Shown: positions 39,241 to 52,985, counted from the first letter of the stretch. The stretch: DNA of 64,000 bases from Rhynochetos jubatus (GCA_027574665.1 CM050655.1:14193170-14257169), one strand, 5' to 3'. The notes: generated from the sequence alone by a model not told the origin. Made by a program: numbers and translations.

Positions 39241-41233
39241 ACCAACACAGGTCTTCTGACCAAACACTCTTTTTGGCTATGAGCCACTCAACACCTGAAA
39301 GCCCAGGCCCTTTGCGTTAGATCATCGCTGCAGCAATGCACATGTGGTGTAGACCGAACGCTTGCTCCAAGGAGATTCCACTGTAAATATCAGCATGGGG
39401 TAGGAGGCAACCCGCACAAGCTGGGAAGGCGTCAGAAGCAGAGCGAAGGGAGGAGAGGCAATGCCCTAGGGCCCCCAACGCTGCCCATTTTATTGTGCTT
39501 CCTGCAATACTAGTGATTTTTCCTAAAGCCTCCTCATTGCAAAAACTTCAGCTTTCGGGTTGTTGTTTGCTTGTTTTAAAGGACACGTCGCCAGGCTTCT
39601 CAAGTTCAAAAACAAAGCTGTAAAGGTGATGAAGGTGAACTCCATAGCCTCAAAAAATGGAAAAGTACAAGAATCCCCCAAATTTGTTGTCTGTATGTTG
39701 TGGGCAAAAATGCTTCAGCTCAGGGAGCTTTGCTTGATTTTACTCAATTAATTGCCAATTAACACACTTTCAATTACTGTTTCAAGAGCACAAGAAAGAA
39801 AGGAGACTAAGCAGTTCAGCAAACACTAAGGGAAATTCTTTTCTTCCCCCTTCCCAAGGCTCAACTTCAGCCAAATGCCCCTTCCCTCTCTAGTCTAACC
39901 TGCCTTGTTTCCACCATGCCTCACACTTGCTCCATCCCAAGGCCACCGGCAGGGTGACAGGCAGCACAGGAGGCTGTGGGTTGTGCTTCTGTTCCTCTTC
40001 GCTTCTCCTTCCACTGTTCCTTGTTGCTTCACTCAGTTACCCCTGTCCCCACCTGGACTCCTCCTCCACCCGTGTCAGTTCCCCAAGGACATGTTTGCTC
40101 TGGCCTGGGATGGCTGCAGTCCCTCTGGGAGCACTCACTCCAGTCTGGGGCAGCTGTGGACCTTCACGGTCAGCCCAGAGGATGCCCCCCATCACCATAA
40201 CCCAGCAACTGAGGCCCAATATACTACACAATTTCAACATTTTTCTTTTAATGGGTCACTCTGGTTCTTAGTGATTTTGCCAAGATGAATCAGTGAAAAA
40301 GGTCAATATACATAAGGGAAACTCCCAGAGCAAACTGTGCATCATGGCAAGTCTTAAAGCATGTAAGAAACACTGAAGGGGGAGACTTGAAGAAACCCAA
40401 CAGCGAAGCAACACACATTTCCATGTTTAGGCCTCCTAGGTCTCAGCCGTATCACTGCAGTGGACTTGCGTCAAGCACAAACAACATCTCTGGCTTTTTC
40501 ATCACAGCCTGGTCACACCTGGTAGCCACCAGCTTCTAGAGACTAGGCTATTATAGGTCTTCCTGGCGCCCCAAGAGCAACACATACAGTTTCCATACAC
40601 AAGACACCACTCAGCTTCTACATCCCCAAACAAAAACGACGAGAGAGGGAATGCAAAACACAAACTGAAATACTACAGACAGTTGAGTATGTTGCACAAC
40701 CTTCTTAGGGAAATACATAAGGCAGGTGCACTTCAGGGTATTTTTCTACTTTCAAAAGTTATTTCCAAGTTCCAGCATTATTCTCCTTGAACTGCAGAAT
40801 ATGTTCAAACTCAAAATTCCTGTAAAACCACAGCATGTCGGCAATCCTGACTCCACATTTACCCAGGACTGTAACTGGGTCATAAGTGAAGAACGCAATG
40901 TGCTGCATTTCCTAAGCAAGCTTACTGGTCAACAAGAGGGTGCCTGCTATACAGGAAAACTTAAACTTCTACGGAGTGTTTAAGTATTATATACAGTCCT
41001 AGGCAGGGATTGCCCAGGGATAGTTGATAGACCTCTATCAACTCAGAATTTTCTAAATCTTGGGCTTTTTGAAATTGTAAAGCAACTCAAAATCAACACT
41101 GAGTGCATGCCTGGTCAGTATCAGGCGCTATCCTCTGTGGAAAAAGGAGGTAACTTGATCTTTTTATTTGAAAGAGAAGCATCAAAAGTTACTAAAGTAA
41201 GCAATGCAAAATAGGTGGTCATTTTGGAAAGGG

Positions 41234-41268
41234 AAAAAAAAAAAAAAAAAGAGAGAGAGAGAAAGAGA
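41234..41268 (+). repeat. A17 run followed by GA-rich repeat
   Basis: Seventeen A residues pass directly into GAGAGAGAGA and AAGAGAGA. A simple repeat with no recognised element attached. Confidence 0.85.
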
Positions 41269-42202
41269 GACTAAGCTCCAAAGAGTTTGGTCTGGGCAGA
41301 GACCGGACAAGGAAGAAGAGCAAAGTTGGGAAGAAAATATCTGGGAGGATAGAACCAGAAGGAAGGGGGACAGCAGGACTGCAGCTTCAAAATGACAACT
41401 TTCAAGTTTGCCTACACCTGGACTTGCTGCTCCATAATCCTTATTAAAACAAGAACCAAACGGTACACAAACACATCACACCAAAATGCAGCAGCCACAT
41501 CGCTGTAAGACACCAGCATTCAACTGTTGGAACAGAAAGGAGAAACACTTTTTCCAAACACAAGCAGCAGCCAGCCACAGAAAGCAGCCATGCTGCACTG
41601 AAACCCTCCGTGTTCCTCACCTGGCACCCCCAAATGCATCCACCATCCTGCCCAGGAGCACTCTGCCTGTCTGCCTCGGCGAGGCCTGGTGTCAGTCCCC
41701 TGCCTGTGTCCCACCGGGGCTCTCTGTGCCCCGCTAAATCACAGGGAAACCCTTGGCCAGCACTCCTGCGGTACAGCATTTCTTTCCCATCCGGTCTGTA
41801 GCCGCAACAGGAGCAGGTTCTCACAGGGCAGATCACAGGGCCGCAATGGCGAAGCATGCTGTGCTGAACCCCGCGGCCGCTTAGATGCGCCATCAAACCT
41901 GCGGCTGCTGTACCACGTTGTTACTGCAAACAGTACTCCCGGGAGATTTTTCAGGCTCACGCTGCTAGGCAGAATGCCAACAGGGTAGAGCAAAATAAGA
42001 AAGAATCACAGTAAATAGTACTTTATTATTTTCTTGGGGTTTTTCACCCCCCTATTTTTCACTGGGGTAAAAGAAAAGTTTTGTTTCTTCAGTCACCATT
42101 TCCTTCATTAGTTTTCCCAATTTTTAACAAAAATTTATCTTTAATTTTTTCCTCTGCATAACCAGAAATTAAATCCATCTCACAATTGTATTTCACATCA
42201 TT

Positions 42203-42222
42203 AAAAAAAAAAAAAAAAAAAA
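42203..42222 (+). repeat. Poly(A) run, 20 bases
   Basis: An uninterrupted A run followed by a CAAAAAACCACC-type stretch. No SINE or processed pseudogene body was recognised beside it. Confidence 0.85.
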
Positions 42223-43100
42223 CAAAAAACCACCAACCCTGGAGTGTACTTTTTCTCAGATGTAGGAAGCCACAAAGTTGCAATTTCCTCACTTTGATGT
42301 AAGGGAACACTAGGGTTGTGTCTTACCCTCCATATATAAAACCTAACAGGAGCAGTAAGCAATATGATCATCCTCAGATTACAACAACAACAAAATCCTT
42401 TGCTTCACCCAACTGTTCCGCCAACTGTTGGGCCTGAGCTGAAATCAGAAGATCTGGTGTGCCTGCTCTGCGAAGGGGGTCAGCATGTCCTCAGCCAGGC
42501 TGTTCCTCCTCCAGCGTTGCTCCGGCCTGGCAGCACCACAGCCAGCAGCAGCAAACACCAGCCCAGGGCAGATGCGTTAGTTTGCAATTCGTTATCATCT
42601 CACAAGTGACTATAGTAACAGCTCCTACCCTGTCCACAGCAGACAGCAGCCTATTAGGCTGCATCTGTTTACAGCGGAGCACTGAGTTGCCAACTCACAG
42701 CAGTAGGATAAGGAGCGCTATTAACCTTGGCTTAAACTGAACCATTGTTCTGGAGACTGGACATCTCTTGTAAAATCCCAGTATTAGAGACTGTTTGCTA
42801 TCTATTTCTGTAGCAACTTTTTTAGTTTGTTTTGTTCTATTTTAGAAAAATTTTCCCCTTCCCTTTCACTTACATCCTATTGTAGTGACAGAGCCTTAAA
42901 CAATAAGCCACTCAAGCCCAGCCATGGAAGTGGTATGAAGGAACAAAGGCGGCTTCTGGCATCGCCAGTGCATCTGACTCTCCCTACGTACAGCTGCTTG
43001 CATACCCTCCGCAGATTTGCACAGCAGCAGAAGCTACTGATCTCCCTATGCTTCTGCTGTGTGTTGGATACAAAACAAACTGTAGGCAGGAGTTGCCTAC

Positions 43101-43193
43101 TAAAATCACATTTGAAGCATCGACTAAGGGTGCAGGTGAGTCACAAGCAAGTTCTACAACTAATCTTCCCAAGGAAATAGGTAGAAGGCTGAC
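43101..43193 (-). CDS. Possible further upstream exon of gene B
   Basis: Minus strand, 93 nt, phase 0 to phase 0, reading VSLLPISLGRLVVELACDSP then APLVDASNVIL. The acceptor is excellent (ACTGCTTTCTTTTCAG). The donor, TTTTA|GTAGGC, is weak. The phase fits exon 36739-36821 downstream and 49310-49348 upstream. On the opposite strand there is a consensus-like CAG|GTGAGT donor at about 43134, so the orientation of any exon here is not certain. Confidence 0.3.
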
Positions 43194-45866
43194 CTGAAAA
43201 GAAAGCAGTATGCATGAACATGATTTTTTTTTCACATCTAACTCCAGGGAGGCGGCGCAGTGGAAGCAGAGTGTCTCAGGCTCTGTTAAAGAAGATTATT
43301 GCCACATCTAGCAGTTAGCACCCACCCAAGTAGTGTGCCATCAACTTAATTCCCAAACGAGACTAGCAGAACAGCAAGACAGGATTAGACATGCTTGTTT
43401 TTAACCATTCATTTCTCTCTCTGGTGGAATACTATCAGCAGAGCACTGGCATCAAAATTACTACCCTTCAAAATGTGCAGAGTGCATTTTTAATTTTACA
43501 TGTAGCAGTTATGTCATATGGGGTTATTTATTTTTTAATTTAAAGTGGTAAAACATATTTAATCTGTTTTGAGAAAATAACAAATTGATTTAGCAAGCAG
43601 TTCAAGGCTCTCCCTGGAGACACTCAACCACACTCAGCAATCTGGATATAAGCTGAGACTTCACTGAAGTCATTTTAATTGTAGGTCATAAGAAATGTCA
43701 AGAAATAAAACACCAAGGAATAATAAAAATTAAGCCATCATCTCTGAGACTTACAAATGTCTTATATTTGGCAGTTGAGGGGTTTTTTAAAGTCTTTGTG
43801 GCATTACTACTTAATCACGGTAGCAAACAGTTTAGGGGAGCATGTAATACAGGCACATTATTTTTGCCGGTGGAGGGGGGACACAACCCCAAAACCTACA
43901 TTAAGGGAAAAATACTGGGGTGAAAGAAACTTAAGAGACAACACTTGTGATGGGGGTAGTGTCTCTTTTCCACTTTGTTTCATTCCACTAAACATCTTTT
44001 GTTTACAAACAACAAGTTTTGTTTCCTCTTGGACAGAAAACATTCTTGCCCAATACAGTAGGAAAGAAACAGGGCTGGGTACACAGCCACACGCACGTGC
44101 GGACAGGGGGCACAAGAGTGAGGAAAGGTGGTTTTGAAAGAAAAGTTCAAACAAACAAACAAAACCCCACAAAGCCTTAAACACTCGCAGAGCTTTGTGC
44201 CCAGGTTTTATTAGGAAAAACTCTTCATTTCTTAGCTAAAAAGTACTTCTGATGTTTTAGGGTTTTTTCCATGGTGAAAGTAGCCCCAAATCTGTTGTGT
44301 AGTTTTAAGCCAGAACATCCATTTACTGAAACCCTTTTGTAGAACTCAGCTGAAATCCCCAAAATTGTCCTTCCATCGAATAGTGATGACAACAGAGGGC
44401 CCTGACCTGAGTGCAAAAAGCAAAAACCCCTCCAATTTAACTTAAAGCAGAGGAAGTTAAAAAATAGGTGCATTCATTTTCAAAACCAAAGAACAGAATC
44501 TAAGAGCTCTTACTCAAGTATCTCATAAAACATATAAAACCCATCTCCTTCTCTCACATTTTCCTATCCAGAATACAGTTTAAAGGTCAGCAGTGCAAAA
44601 TCAGGGGCAGATTTTTACCATCCCTGCCAAATAACCTTTTAAACCTCATCAATATACAGATTTCCATTCCCGCCATTACCTTCCAACTCTTGGGAGTGGA
44701 GACTAAAAGGGCATTTCCCCCTTCTAGTTCAATCAGAATGGCACTCGCCAGTAAACAGGTATTTGAACAGAGGGCAGTTCCAGTGATATCCACATATGTG
44801 GGGAGGCAGTAATTTCAGCATCCTATAGTGTTTCCAGTCAACTCATTAATTAAAAATCACAAACACTCATTTCATTGATTTTAGCTGCTGTCCCTACCAG
44901 GTACACCAAAACCTATGGATGAACACACATCTCTGATGGTGGCATTTCACCCAAGTTCAAACCCATCCCCTGCCAGGTCCTATTAACTGACCACCTTCAC
45001 AACAGCTCACTGAATACTACCACCTTCTCCTGTAAGATTAGAAGATTAGAAGCCGTGTACACATGCAGACCTACATCCATGCATGTTGTAGCGCTGAGGC
45101 TACAGCCTGCATTGCCTGTGTGCACGGTGATGTCGTGCCAGGGAAGCAAACGGCAGGAAAGCTGCAACGCCATGACCCCAGGAATATGCAGGCAAACAGT
45201 TTTAGAGATCCAAGCTTTTCATGCAAATGAATGTCACAGAAGTAAAAGCACTGAAGGAATAATTGCACTAATGCCTCAGAGGAAGAGTCGTATCTTGGAA
45301 TTGGATAGCTAGAAGCAGCCTTCCCCCCCCATCTTCCCCATAAGTCATTTGGTTGCAGCAGATGAGTGCTCCTTGCTGTTTATGACACAAGCCATTACCC
45401 AAGTACTCCCAAACTGGTAGCCCTGGATCCTGGTTTTGTGGTCCCCTGGAGGGCTGCAGGGCAGGGTCCAGGGCCTCCTCTCACGCCAAGGCCTGCCAAG
45501 CTGCCTACGCTGAAACTCGAGGCCATCAGCAGCTCGGAGAGGCAGCCAAGAGCAGGCTTGTTGCACAATTTCGTTTTGTGTGGACATCTGAGCTGGAAAG
45601 ACAGTCATTTCAAAACAAGTTGAAGTTTGCCTCGGGATCTTCTAAGTTTTACTGCAGGCTGTTCTTAAACTCTTCCACTGATAGCATTTGTAGAACTCGG
45701 ATTAATTTTCTGTGACACTGAAGAGGGGAGGGGGAGAGACCCTAAACAAAACCCCAGCCCTGCCTCACCGACTTCACTCCTTACATCCGCATAAACATCC
45801 ACTGGCTTCCCTCCTGTCCTCAAAAGCCCTTTCTCTTCAACACACCAAAAGCTTTTAACCCATATT
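43194..45866. other. AT-rich stretch, no gene seen
   Basis: No splice-bounded open segment or recognisable repeat was found. Homopolymer patches and short overlapping frames only. It would be intronic if the upstream candidate at 49310 is real. Confidence 0.45.
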
Positions 45867-46577
45867 TGTCGTGGTTTAACCTCAGCTAGCAATAAAGTAC
45901 CATGCTCACCTCACCCCCTTCCTCCGGTGGAGGAGGAGGATCAGAGGAGAAGACAGGGAAGCTCGTGAATTAAGAACTATTTAATAATTGACTATAAATG
46001 AATATTATAGTGATACTAATAATGTTAATACTACTAATAGGAAGTAATTAAAAGAATAAAGAACATATAATTGCTCACCATCCACCAACCAATACACAGC
46101 CAGGTACTGAGTAGCAAGAGTCAGAGCCAGAGAGAGAACGCAGCAGTGCCCAAGCGAGACCCACAAGCGAGACAGCAATTGAGAAAGCCAACTGACCCAC
46201 CAACTCACTAACAAACACACAAGCAAACAACCTAAACAAACAAGCTAGCTAACAAGCAAGTGAGCTAACGAGCAAGTAAGCAAGCTATGGCACCCCTGCC
46301 CACCCTCAGCTGATGTACCCAGCATGACGTCCTACAATTCCTTCGGTCACTTTGGGTCAGCTGTCTGAATTGTGTGTCCCCACCCCACTGCTTGTAGGGA
46401 GACAGTTGGGAACGCAGCTGCAGTATCCGAAGCTGAGAAACACCTTGAATTGGTGCAAACACTCCCCAGCACCAGCTAAAAAACATCTTAGAAGTATTAT
46501 CCTCAGGGCAAATCCAAAACAGAGCCTCATACTGGCCACTGTGGAGAAAACTAATTGTTCTGACTAAAGGCAGCACA
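45867..46577 (-). mobile_element. Solo ERV LTR, bird TguLTR5-like, minus orientation
   Basis: The element is bounded by TG...CA. The plus strand opens TGTCGTGGTTTAACCTCAGC and closes with a region including AAATCCAAAACAGAGCCTCA and '...cagcaca'. Together these are the reverse complement of an LTR family common in neoavian birds (recalled as TguLTR5, ERV class III or related). The 711-bp length fits a complete LTR. Flanking 5-mers ATATT and AAATT match at four of five bases, as expected for a decayed target-site duplication. No internal retroviral region is present. A run of CAAGC/TAGC-type units at 46145-46290 looks like a local expansion. Confidence 0.82.
46145..46290 (+). repeat. Degenerate CAAGC/AACAAGC repeat inside the LTR
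   Basis: Within the LTR, units such as CAAGCGAGAC, AACAAGCAAG, GAGCAAGTAAGCAAG and TAGCTAACAAG recur with a 4-base rhythm. This differs from the usual LTR body as I remember it, and looks like replication-slippage growth after or before insertion. Confidence 0.6.
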
Positions 46578-49309
46578 AAATTAAAGCCACTAGCATCCAG
46601 CCCTCACTCCAAACAGCACTGCTGTGGCAAAGCCGCTACTCTTTATGCGGTGACACCTGGAAAAGCTGCTCAGGCAGGCTGAGATGTGGCTGCCACTGGC
46701 CATCGGCCATGCCCCTCGGATTGGGGGGAGCTGGTCGGGGGGTTTGCAGGCACACCTCCGCGGGATGCATTGCACGGGGTGGCTCGGTCAAGGAAAGCGC
46801 GCTGTCCATAGGGAAGCGGACAGAGTTTCAACAGCAGAGGCAGAGGCAAACATTGCCTTCTGGCAGCTCCTCTCCGGGGGTGGGATGGACATCTGAGGAG
46901 GGGTGAATTAGAGGGAGAACAGCTGTTTGCTCAGTGAATGAGTCACAGGACTCGGCTATTAATTCTTCCTCCCAAGAGAATATGCCCCCATGCCAGCCCA
47001 CCCACCATCCTATAAAACAAACAAACATATAATGGAGGTCAGGGAGGGGGAGCTGAGCAAGAGGAAAAGAAAAAAGGCAAAAAAATACCCAAGCATTTAA
47101 TATTTACATAAGAAAGAAATGTTTCATTAATTACATACAGAATCAATTTGCAGCTATTTTCCTTAAATTTCTCAGTCAAACCCACAGATTTGAAGCACTT
47201 TGAACTGTGCTGCGCCAGTAATTGTGGATGAATATTTCAGATCGTCTTGAATCACTGTACCGCACACACCAAATGAACTAATAAGCTGCTCATGTGTGGA
47301 CTACTAATGTATTTTCTTTCTTTCCTAGACAGATGGAGTGCGGTCTAAAATCAGTTGGAACTGGCTACTGGGAATCCTCAGAAAGGCTTAGAAAAATCTT
47401 TAGTTCTACTGTTTTATTAAAAATACCACTCAATAGCCTGCATGTATTAAAAAGGAGGCAAGAAGATGCAGGAAAAACCCAAACAAGTTGACAAAGCTAC
47501 GAAGGAAGAGCTGGACATTTCACAGGAGTACAGCAACCTCCAGAGAGTGAGAATGAATAGCACATTGTGAAATGTTATTACAGAACTATCGAGAAGATGG
47601 ACATCCTTGCCATCTACATGATATTTATCACAATACATCCATTTATGGGCAGTCATTTTAAATCACGAATAGTGGCATATCAGTTCTGTAATCTGACAGA
47701 TGCACTCTAGTTTACAGAAGCATCTGTCGAGTCATCAGCACATCAGAATAGTTAATTGCAGTTTGGGGATGATTTCAGAGATTAAAAGTTCCCTTATTTC
47801 AAGTAAACTTTAAGTGTCCTCATAGATTTTCAAAATTAACATATGCACCCACACTCCAGCAAAATTAATGTATGAAATGTGAAGAATAACTTCCTTGAGG
47901 GGTTATCTCTTTTCCTTTGCCTCCTGTACACCCCGCCTCACACTGTGCTCAGCAACATGGAACCGAAAACCAAGATACAACTTGAATTGCGCCTGATTCT
48001 GAAATATAAACTAAGACGTGGCCTACGCTGGCTCAGCAAAGAAAGCAGAAGAAACAGCCTTCAGTCAAGAACTTAAGAAATATGTAATGGCAGAAAACTG
48101 CTGGATGATGCCTGCCATCTCTTTTTGGCAAAATGCTTGTAATTATATTTCAGAAGCTTTTACTACTGTTTATTCTAAAAGAAATGCTGTACAGGCTGTA
48201 TCTTTCACCACAACAGTATAAGACAAGCCAGGAGAACCACCCACAAGATGAAACACGGGCTGAAGGACATGAAGCCATTCCCCTCATCTGACACAGTACG
48301 AATCATTCCTTATATGCAGCTTGGGACTGGAGACAAGCAATCTCCCATTCGTCCTCCTAATTATCCACATACTTGAATAAAAAGATCAAAATACTCGTGG
48401 AAGACTCCTGTGAGTTCTCAACACGTACGTGCCGACTGAGTCTTTCCCAGGCTTCCAATCTGAATTTTCTTGCAACCTTCTGGCCTTCATAGCAGTAGGA
48501 AAATTAAGAAAACATATTTCTTAGGAAGAAGGATCCATCATATAATCTTTGATTTAAAACAGTATAGCAGTGGATTTTTTGTTTGGTATTCTACCAATAA
48601 AACACGGCCAAAAAATGAATGAACTAAAAAAAGGTATAATCTACTGTTCCTCAGACGTGACTGAACCTGTCTGGTCTGTAACTCACGAACCACAAGGTTC
48701 CCATGATGAATTTAATGAACTCTTTGATTTCACTCAAGAAGCGATCATAAAGCTGAAGTGCAAGTGCATGACCAAGAGCACATACAAGGCTACAGATACC
48801 ACACTGCATCTAGGTTTTGCTTCCTATAAATCCTAAAGCGACAGGACACCTCAGTCTAACTAGACTGTTATTCTTTAGTGCGGAGGAAATCAAACTTGAA
48901 ATGAGAGCATAAAAGTTGAGACAAGCGCTGCAATCATGACCATGCTTTAAAAAGGTCCCTCATACTTCTGACATCACAGCATACTCCCTTGCTGCTAAAC
49001 CAAACTGAGACTGCTGTCTCAGTTGCATTAAATTATTAGCTAATTAGCCCTGAGTAAGGACAACAGAGCATTGATGTTGGCAAGCTGTGAAAAGAACACT
49101 TCAGCAAAGAAGATCAATAGCATTTTTGTCTGGCTTACAATAAGAAAACTGCTGGCCCAGGTTATGAGTTTAAGCCATTTTTCACTTGGCAGACAAGACA
49201 GCACTAGTGACAGATCAATACAGTAACTTTATGATAGGCTGCTGCTCCTGCAGATGGCAGGACCATAAACAGGCATAATTTTTAAAGCCTGGAGCCATCC
49301 ATTACTTAC
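46578..49309. other. Spacer or intron, no gene seen
   Basis: A GC- and CpG-richer patch lies at about 46640-46900, just beside the LTR. The remainder is AT-rich. No convincing exon or repeat was recognised; open frames are short and overlapping. Confidence 0.45.
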
Positions 49310-49348
49310 GGCAGAAACCACCTGACCTCTTATAATATTCAGACATTC
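49310..49348 (-). CDS. Possible 39-nt exon upstream in gene B
   Basis: Minus strand, phase 0 to phase 0, reading ECLNIIRGQVVSA. The acceptor is very good (TTTTGGTTTTTGTGTAG) and the donor is GCC|GTAAGT. The phase fits exon 43101-43193. A second frame is also open. Its short length means chance cannot be excluded. Confidence 0.25.
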
Positions 49349-52300
49349 CTACACAAAAACCAAAATCAGAGAACAAAACAGAGGGAAAAATGAGGAGGAT
49401 TAGCTGTCCTATATGACAGAAGGGAATATTAACCATGTTAGCGTTTTGGAAGTCAGTACTTAAAGCAGCAAGCTTCTGTGCTATTTGGGAGATCTCACTA
49501 AAGCCACAAGGTTGGCACCAGGTAACTACTTATCCCTTCACAGAGAAAATGTTCTTGGGCATCAGTTCTTATTTAATGCAATTTACTTATCACTAGGTTA
49601 TCTTTAAAAAAAGAAAACCCACAAACTACTTTGTGTCCTTAAAACATTAGATGAGTCACTAACACCTGCAATTAGTAAGCATTTGAAAGAAAAGAGTTTG
49701 TAATATATGCAACATACACACTATAGCATTTGTACGTACGGTTCATTATTCTGCACGGGTATTAGGATTCCCAATAGTGTCCCACCATTTTAACAAAGGC
49801 AAAGGAAAACAGGAGGAAGGTTTTATAATTCTAGTGGTATGCTACAGTAAGACCTCTAGTTGAAGAAAATGTAAAGGACAGCACCTTAATAAATTATTCA
49901 GGCCAGATCTTCAGCTGAGGACCCAGGTGAAGCATCTGGCCCTATATTTACAGTCTTCTTTTTACTACTGACATGAAATAACCACAGAACATGGTGAATT
50001 AATCATATAACAGGCTTGCCTCTGCCTCCCCGTCTGAACCTGGTTTGTGTCAATTACTAAAGAAATAGCTGCTTAGGCAGGAAACTAATTTTACAAAAGC
50101 ACATCGGGTTCGCGGGCTTTCGTCAATACTTGTTGGTTGCTGCATGTAACTAATTAACATTAATGTCAACATAAAGGATAGAAGAAGGAGGAAAATATTA
50201 ACAAGTGCAATGTAAAAACTGAGCTGGCTGCTTCTTCCCCTGCCACGCAACTGGCTTTCAGTCCATGGCTGAAAAATGAGTTATTATTAATTTGGTCACT
50301 AATTTTACCTTGCATGATGTAAGCAAACAGTGCTGCATTTTCCACTCAACTAACGCTGGTTATGCACAGCATTAGTTTCAAGTACAGCAGAATAGCACAC
50401 AAACCAGAGCTCTTTTGACTGAGCTCCCCTCGTGCTAAGAATAACTTGGCGCACACGTAGACCATGTAAAATCTGCCAGTGATCTGCTTTGCTCCAAAAC
50501 TAACCCCCCCCAGGCCTTCTACAAGAACCTGTATACATCAAGCTGTGTGAAAGCAGGAAATCTAGGTGTTGAATCTATTCTTTAAACCAAACTGAATTTC
50601 TTCAAACTTAAAAGGTGAAGGATGGTTTCAGCAGTTTCACATTTATAGTCTCACCTCTCTTCAGCACGCACAAGGGCTCTTTATGCCCAACCGCACTTAG
50701 ACATGCTGGCCGCCACGCCTGCAGCCACCAACACCTGGTTTCGGGCCAGAAACTGTCAGCCTACCGCAAAATCACTGGTGCAAGCACACAAAACAGCGGC
50801 CCACAATTCTGATTCTCAGGACACAAAATATCCTTAGAGATGATGCCCCTGTGATCAGGCTAAACAAAACACTAACTTAACATAGTAACTTGGTTTTTGT
50901 AATTTGTTTTTTTCATTTTGTTGAGTGTTTGGTTGTGTTTTTTCATTTTCAATAAGCTTAGTAGGTTTTTGGTTGCAAAACCTCCACATAATAGTAAAAA
51001 ATAAAAAATTGCAGCACTCAGAAATAGTTACTGGTGCTTTTTTATAGTGCCTCATTGACATAGATTCAATTTTAAGATAATCCAAAGCATTTCCCTCACA
51101 CCACAGTGCACGGATGTAGGCAGCAACCCCACACTAGATGTTCCAAAACACCAGCTCAGGCCCAGCATGCCTGGGACACACATCCCATGTTGTCTGACTG
51201 CCGCATCGGGGAAGGAGGGAAGGAGACTGGGACTTCAGGAGCTTGGCTGCATGGACACTGCCTAAAAGCTGCATCAGGAGGAGCGATCACATAACCTGAC
51301 GTTGGACCGCCCGAGGAGTGTGTTCAGAGGGAGGTGAGAATATCTGCCTGGAGTAAAAGGGAGGACAGCCCCCAGTCCTCAAGTCGGATGCTGTTTTCTG
51401 CCCACACCTGTGCCCAGCATGATTATTACTTGCTTTTTAGTGCAGTGAATTCTTAGTACATATTTTCTTCAGCATTTCAGCCACTTTTATCCTACTCCTC
51501 AACTGAGCAGGCTCCTGTAGGTTTCTGTTTCTTATGCTTTTTTTCTTCAACCTACATCCTATCAGCTCTAAGATCCAATATACTGTTTCCTTCTCAGCAA
51601 GGAAACTACTTTGACTTTTTCTTATTTTTCCTCTGTCCCTGATAAGAGCTTAACTAGATCCTTCATTCCCAGAGCAGTCTCTGCAGGTGCCTGTTCTGTC
51701 CCTTCTTCGATCACACTCCTTGGACTGAGAGAATTTTAGTCAACAGGGACATTACCTCTCCTTATTGCAATTGTACTATAAAATGGCATGATCCTTGTCT
51801 GAAGATAGCACCATGTGAACTGCTTTATAGACTTTAACCTTACCACCGGTGAAGTGAGACCTCACTGAGGACTTCCACAATTTCTTCTGAAGAAATTGTA
51901 CATAAGTGACAAATCCACCACTACAAGTGACCATGCAGCTACTTTGCTACAGTTCAAGAGGTCAATTCGAAGAGAAGGAAAACCAAAGACAGGCTGCTAA
52001 CACCACACCAAACATCCTTGTCATTACGGTTCCAGACCCAGATTAGCTACAAAAACAATATACAACACTGTAGAATCTATTTTTGTTCCCTAACAAAGTT
52101 TTGCTTGAAAAATTGTGTTTTAACACTTGCTTCATATCTATCCAAGCAAGAAAACCAGCCCTTGACTTCGTACGTTGGGTACTGCATTCATGTGAGATAC
52201 ACCTATTCCAACACAGACTTTGGCACTGTAATAAAGCTATGAACTACTAGTTGGATAATAAAGCATTTGTGAAAGGCACCATCTCTTCATTATATATAGT

Positions 52301-52784
52301 GCCACGATCATATCTAGCTCCATGATGGTGACCAGAAGGCAAGCTCACAATGCATATTTTAGTAACATAAATAAGGAGACTAAAATAGTGCATTCACATT
52401 ACACACTGTTTGTACTACCATCCACCAGAGCCAATCCTTTTGAGTGTAATAAAGTGAAGGTATTATAATTAGAGAGTTCCTAATGTAATTTAATCAAGTG
52501 TGGATCTGGAGCACAGTGGGTTGTATACCAAAGACAAACCACATGAAGCAGTAGAATGCCGAGTGCAAGAAAGGGCACACATATTCTTCAGGGAAAATAA
52601 CAAGTTACTACAAAGCCATGTTTGTTTTCAAGTGCTCAATCAAGCAAGTTTGCATACTAGGTAATTTCACATCATGAAAATAAGTTATTTCATAAACTGC
52701 AAATGAAATACGACCACAAAAACGTCTTTTGATTCTTATAGACAGAAAACCTCAGATCTGAGTTTTCAATTTGCCAATTAATTC

Positions 52785-52985
52785 TTCTACTTCAACAATA
52801 TTATAATTATTTTTCTACTACTGCTTATTATTTACGAAGTGCTTTACAATAACTATCTTCCATGACAGCTCTAGAAAGACTGAGACAGGATTATCCTAAG
52901 CTATCAGCAGAGGAACACCAAGGGCCAAGTGAAACCAGGAGTTAAACTCAGGACTTTTCCATAATTAAGCCATTTTCCCAGGGGT
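52785..52985. repeat. MIR-like SINE relic
   Basis: The plus strand reads 'tatttacgaagtgctttacaataactatctt', then 'gactgagacaggattatccta', then 'aagggccaagtgaaaccaggagttaaactcaggac'. This order recalls the MIR core and 3' tail (usual 'aaagcgctttaca' and 'ccaggagttgaactcaggactcc'). Strongly diverged. Confidence 0.55.

Larger units (their letters stand above)
36822..43100. other. Putative intron or gene B 5' region; a CpG-richer patch and a MIR relic
   Basis: The stretch contains a possible plus-strand exon (38125-38240), a MIR-like relic (38553-38645), a CpG-richer patch (38985-39240) and two A runs. A 150-codon minus-strand frame at 41444-41896 is cysteine- and glycine-rich without pattern and looks like chance in a GC-rich patch. 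Otherwise nothing was recognised. Confidence 0.45.

Noticed and set aside
41444-41896. 150-codon minus-strand frame
   Set aside because: Lies in a GC-rich patch with frames open on both strands. No recognisable protein pattern.
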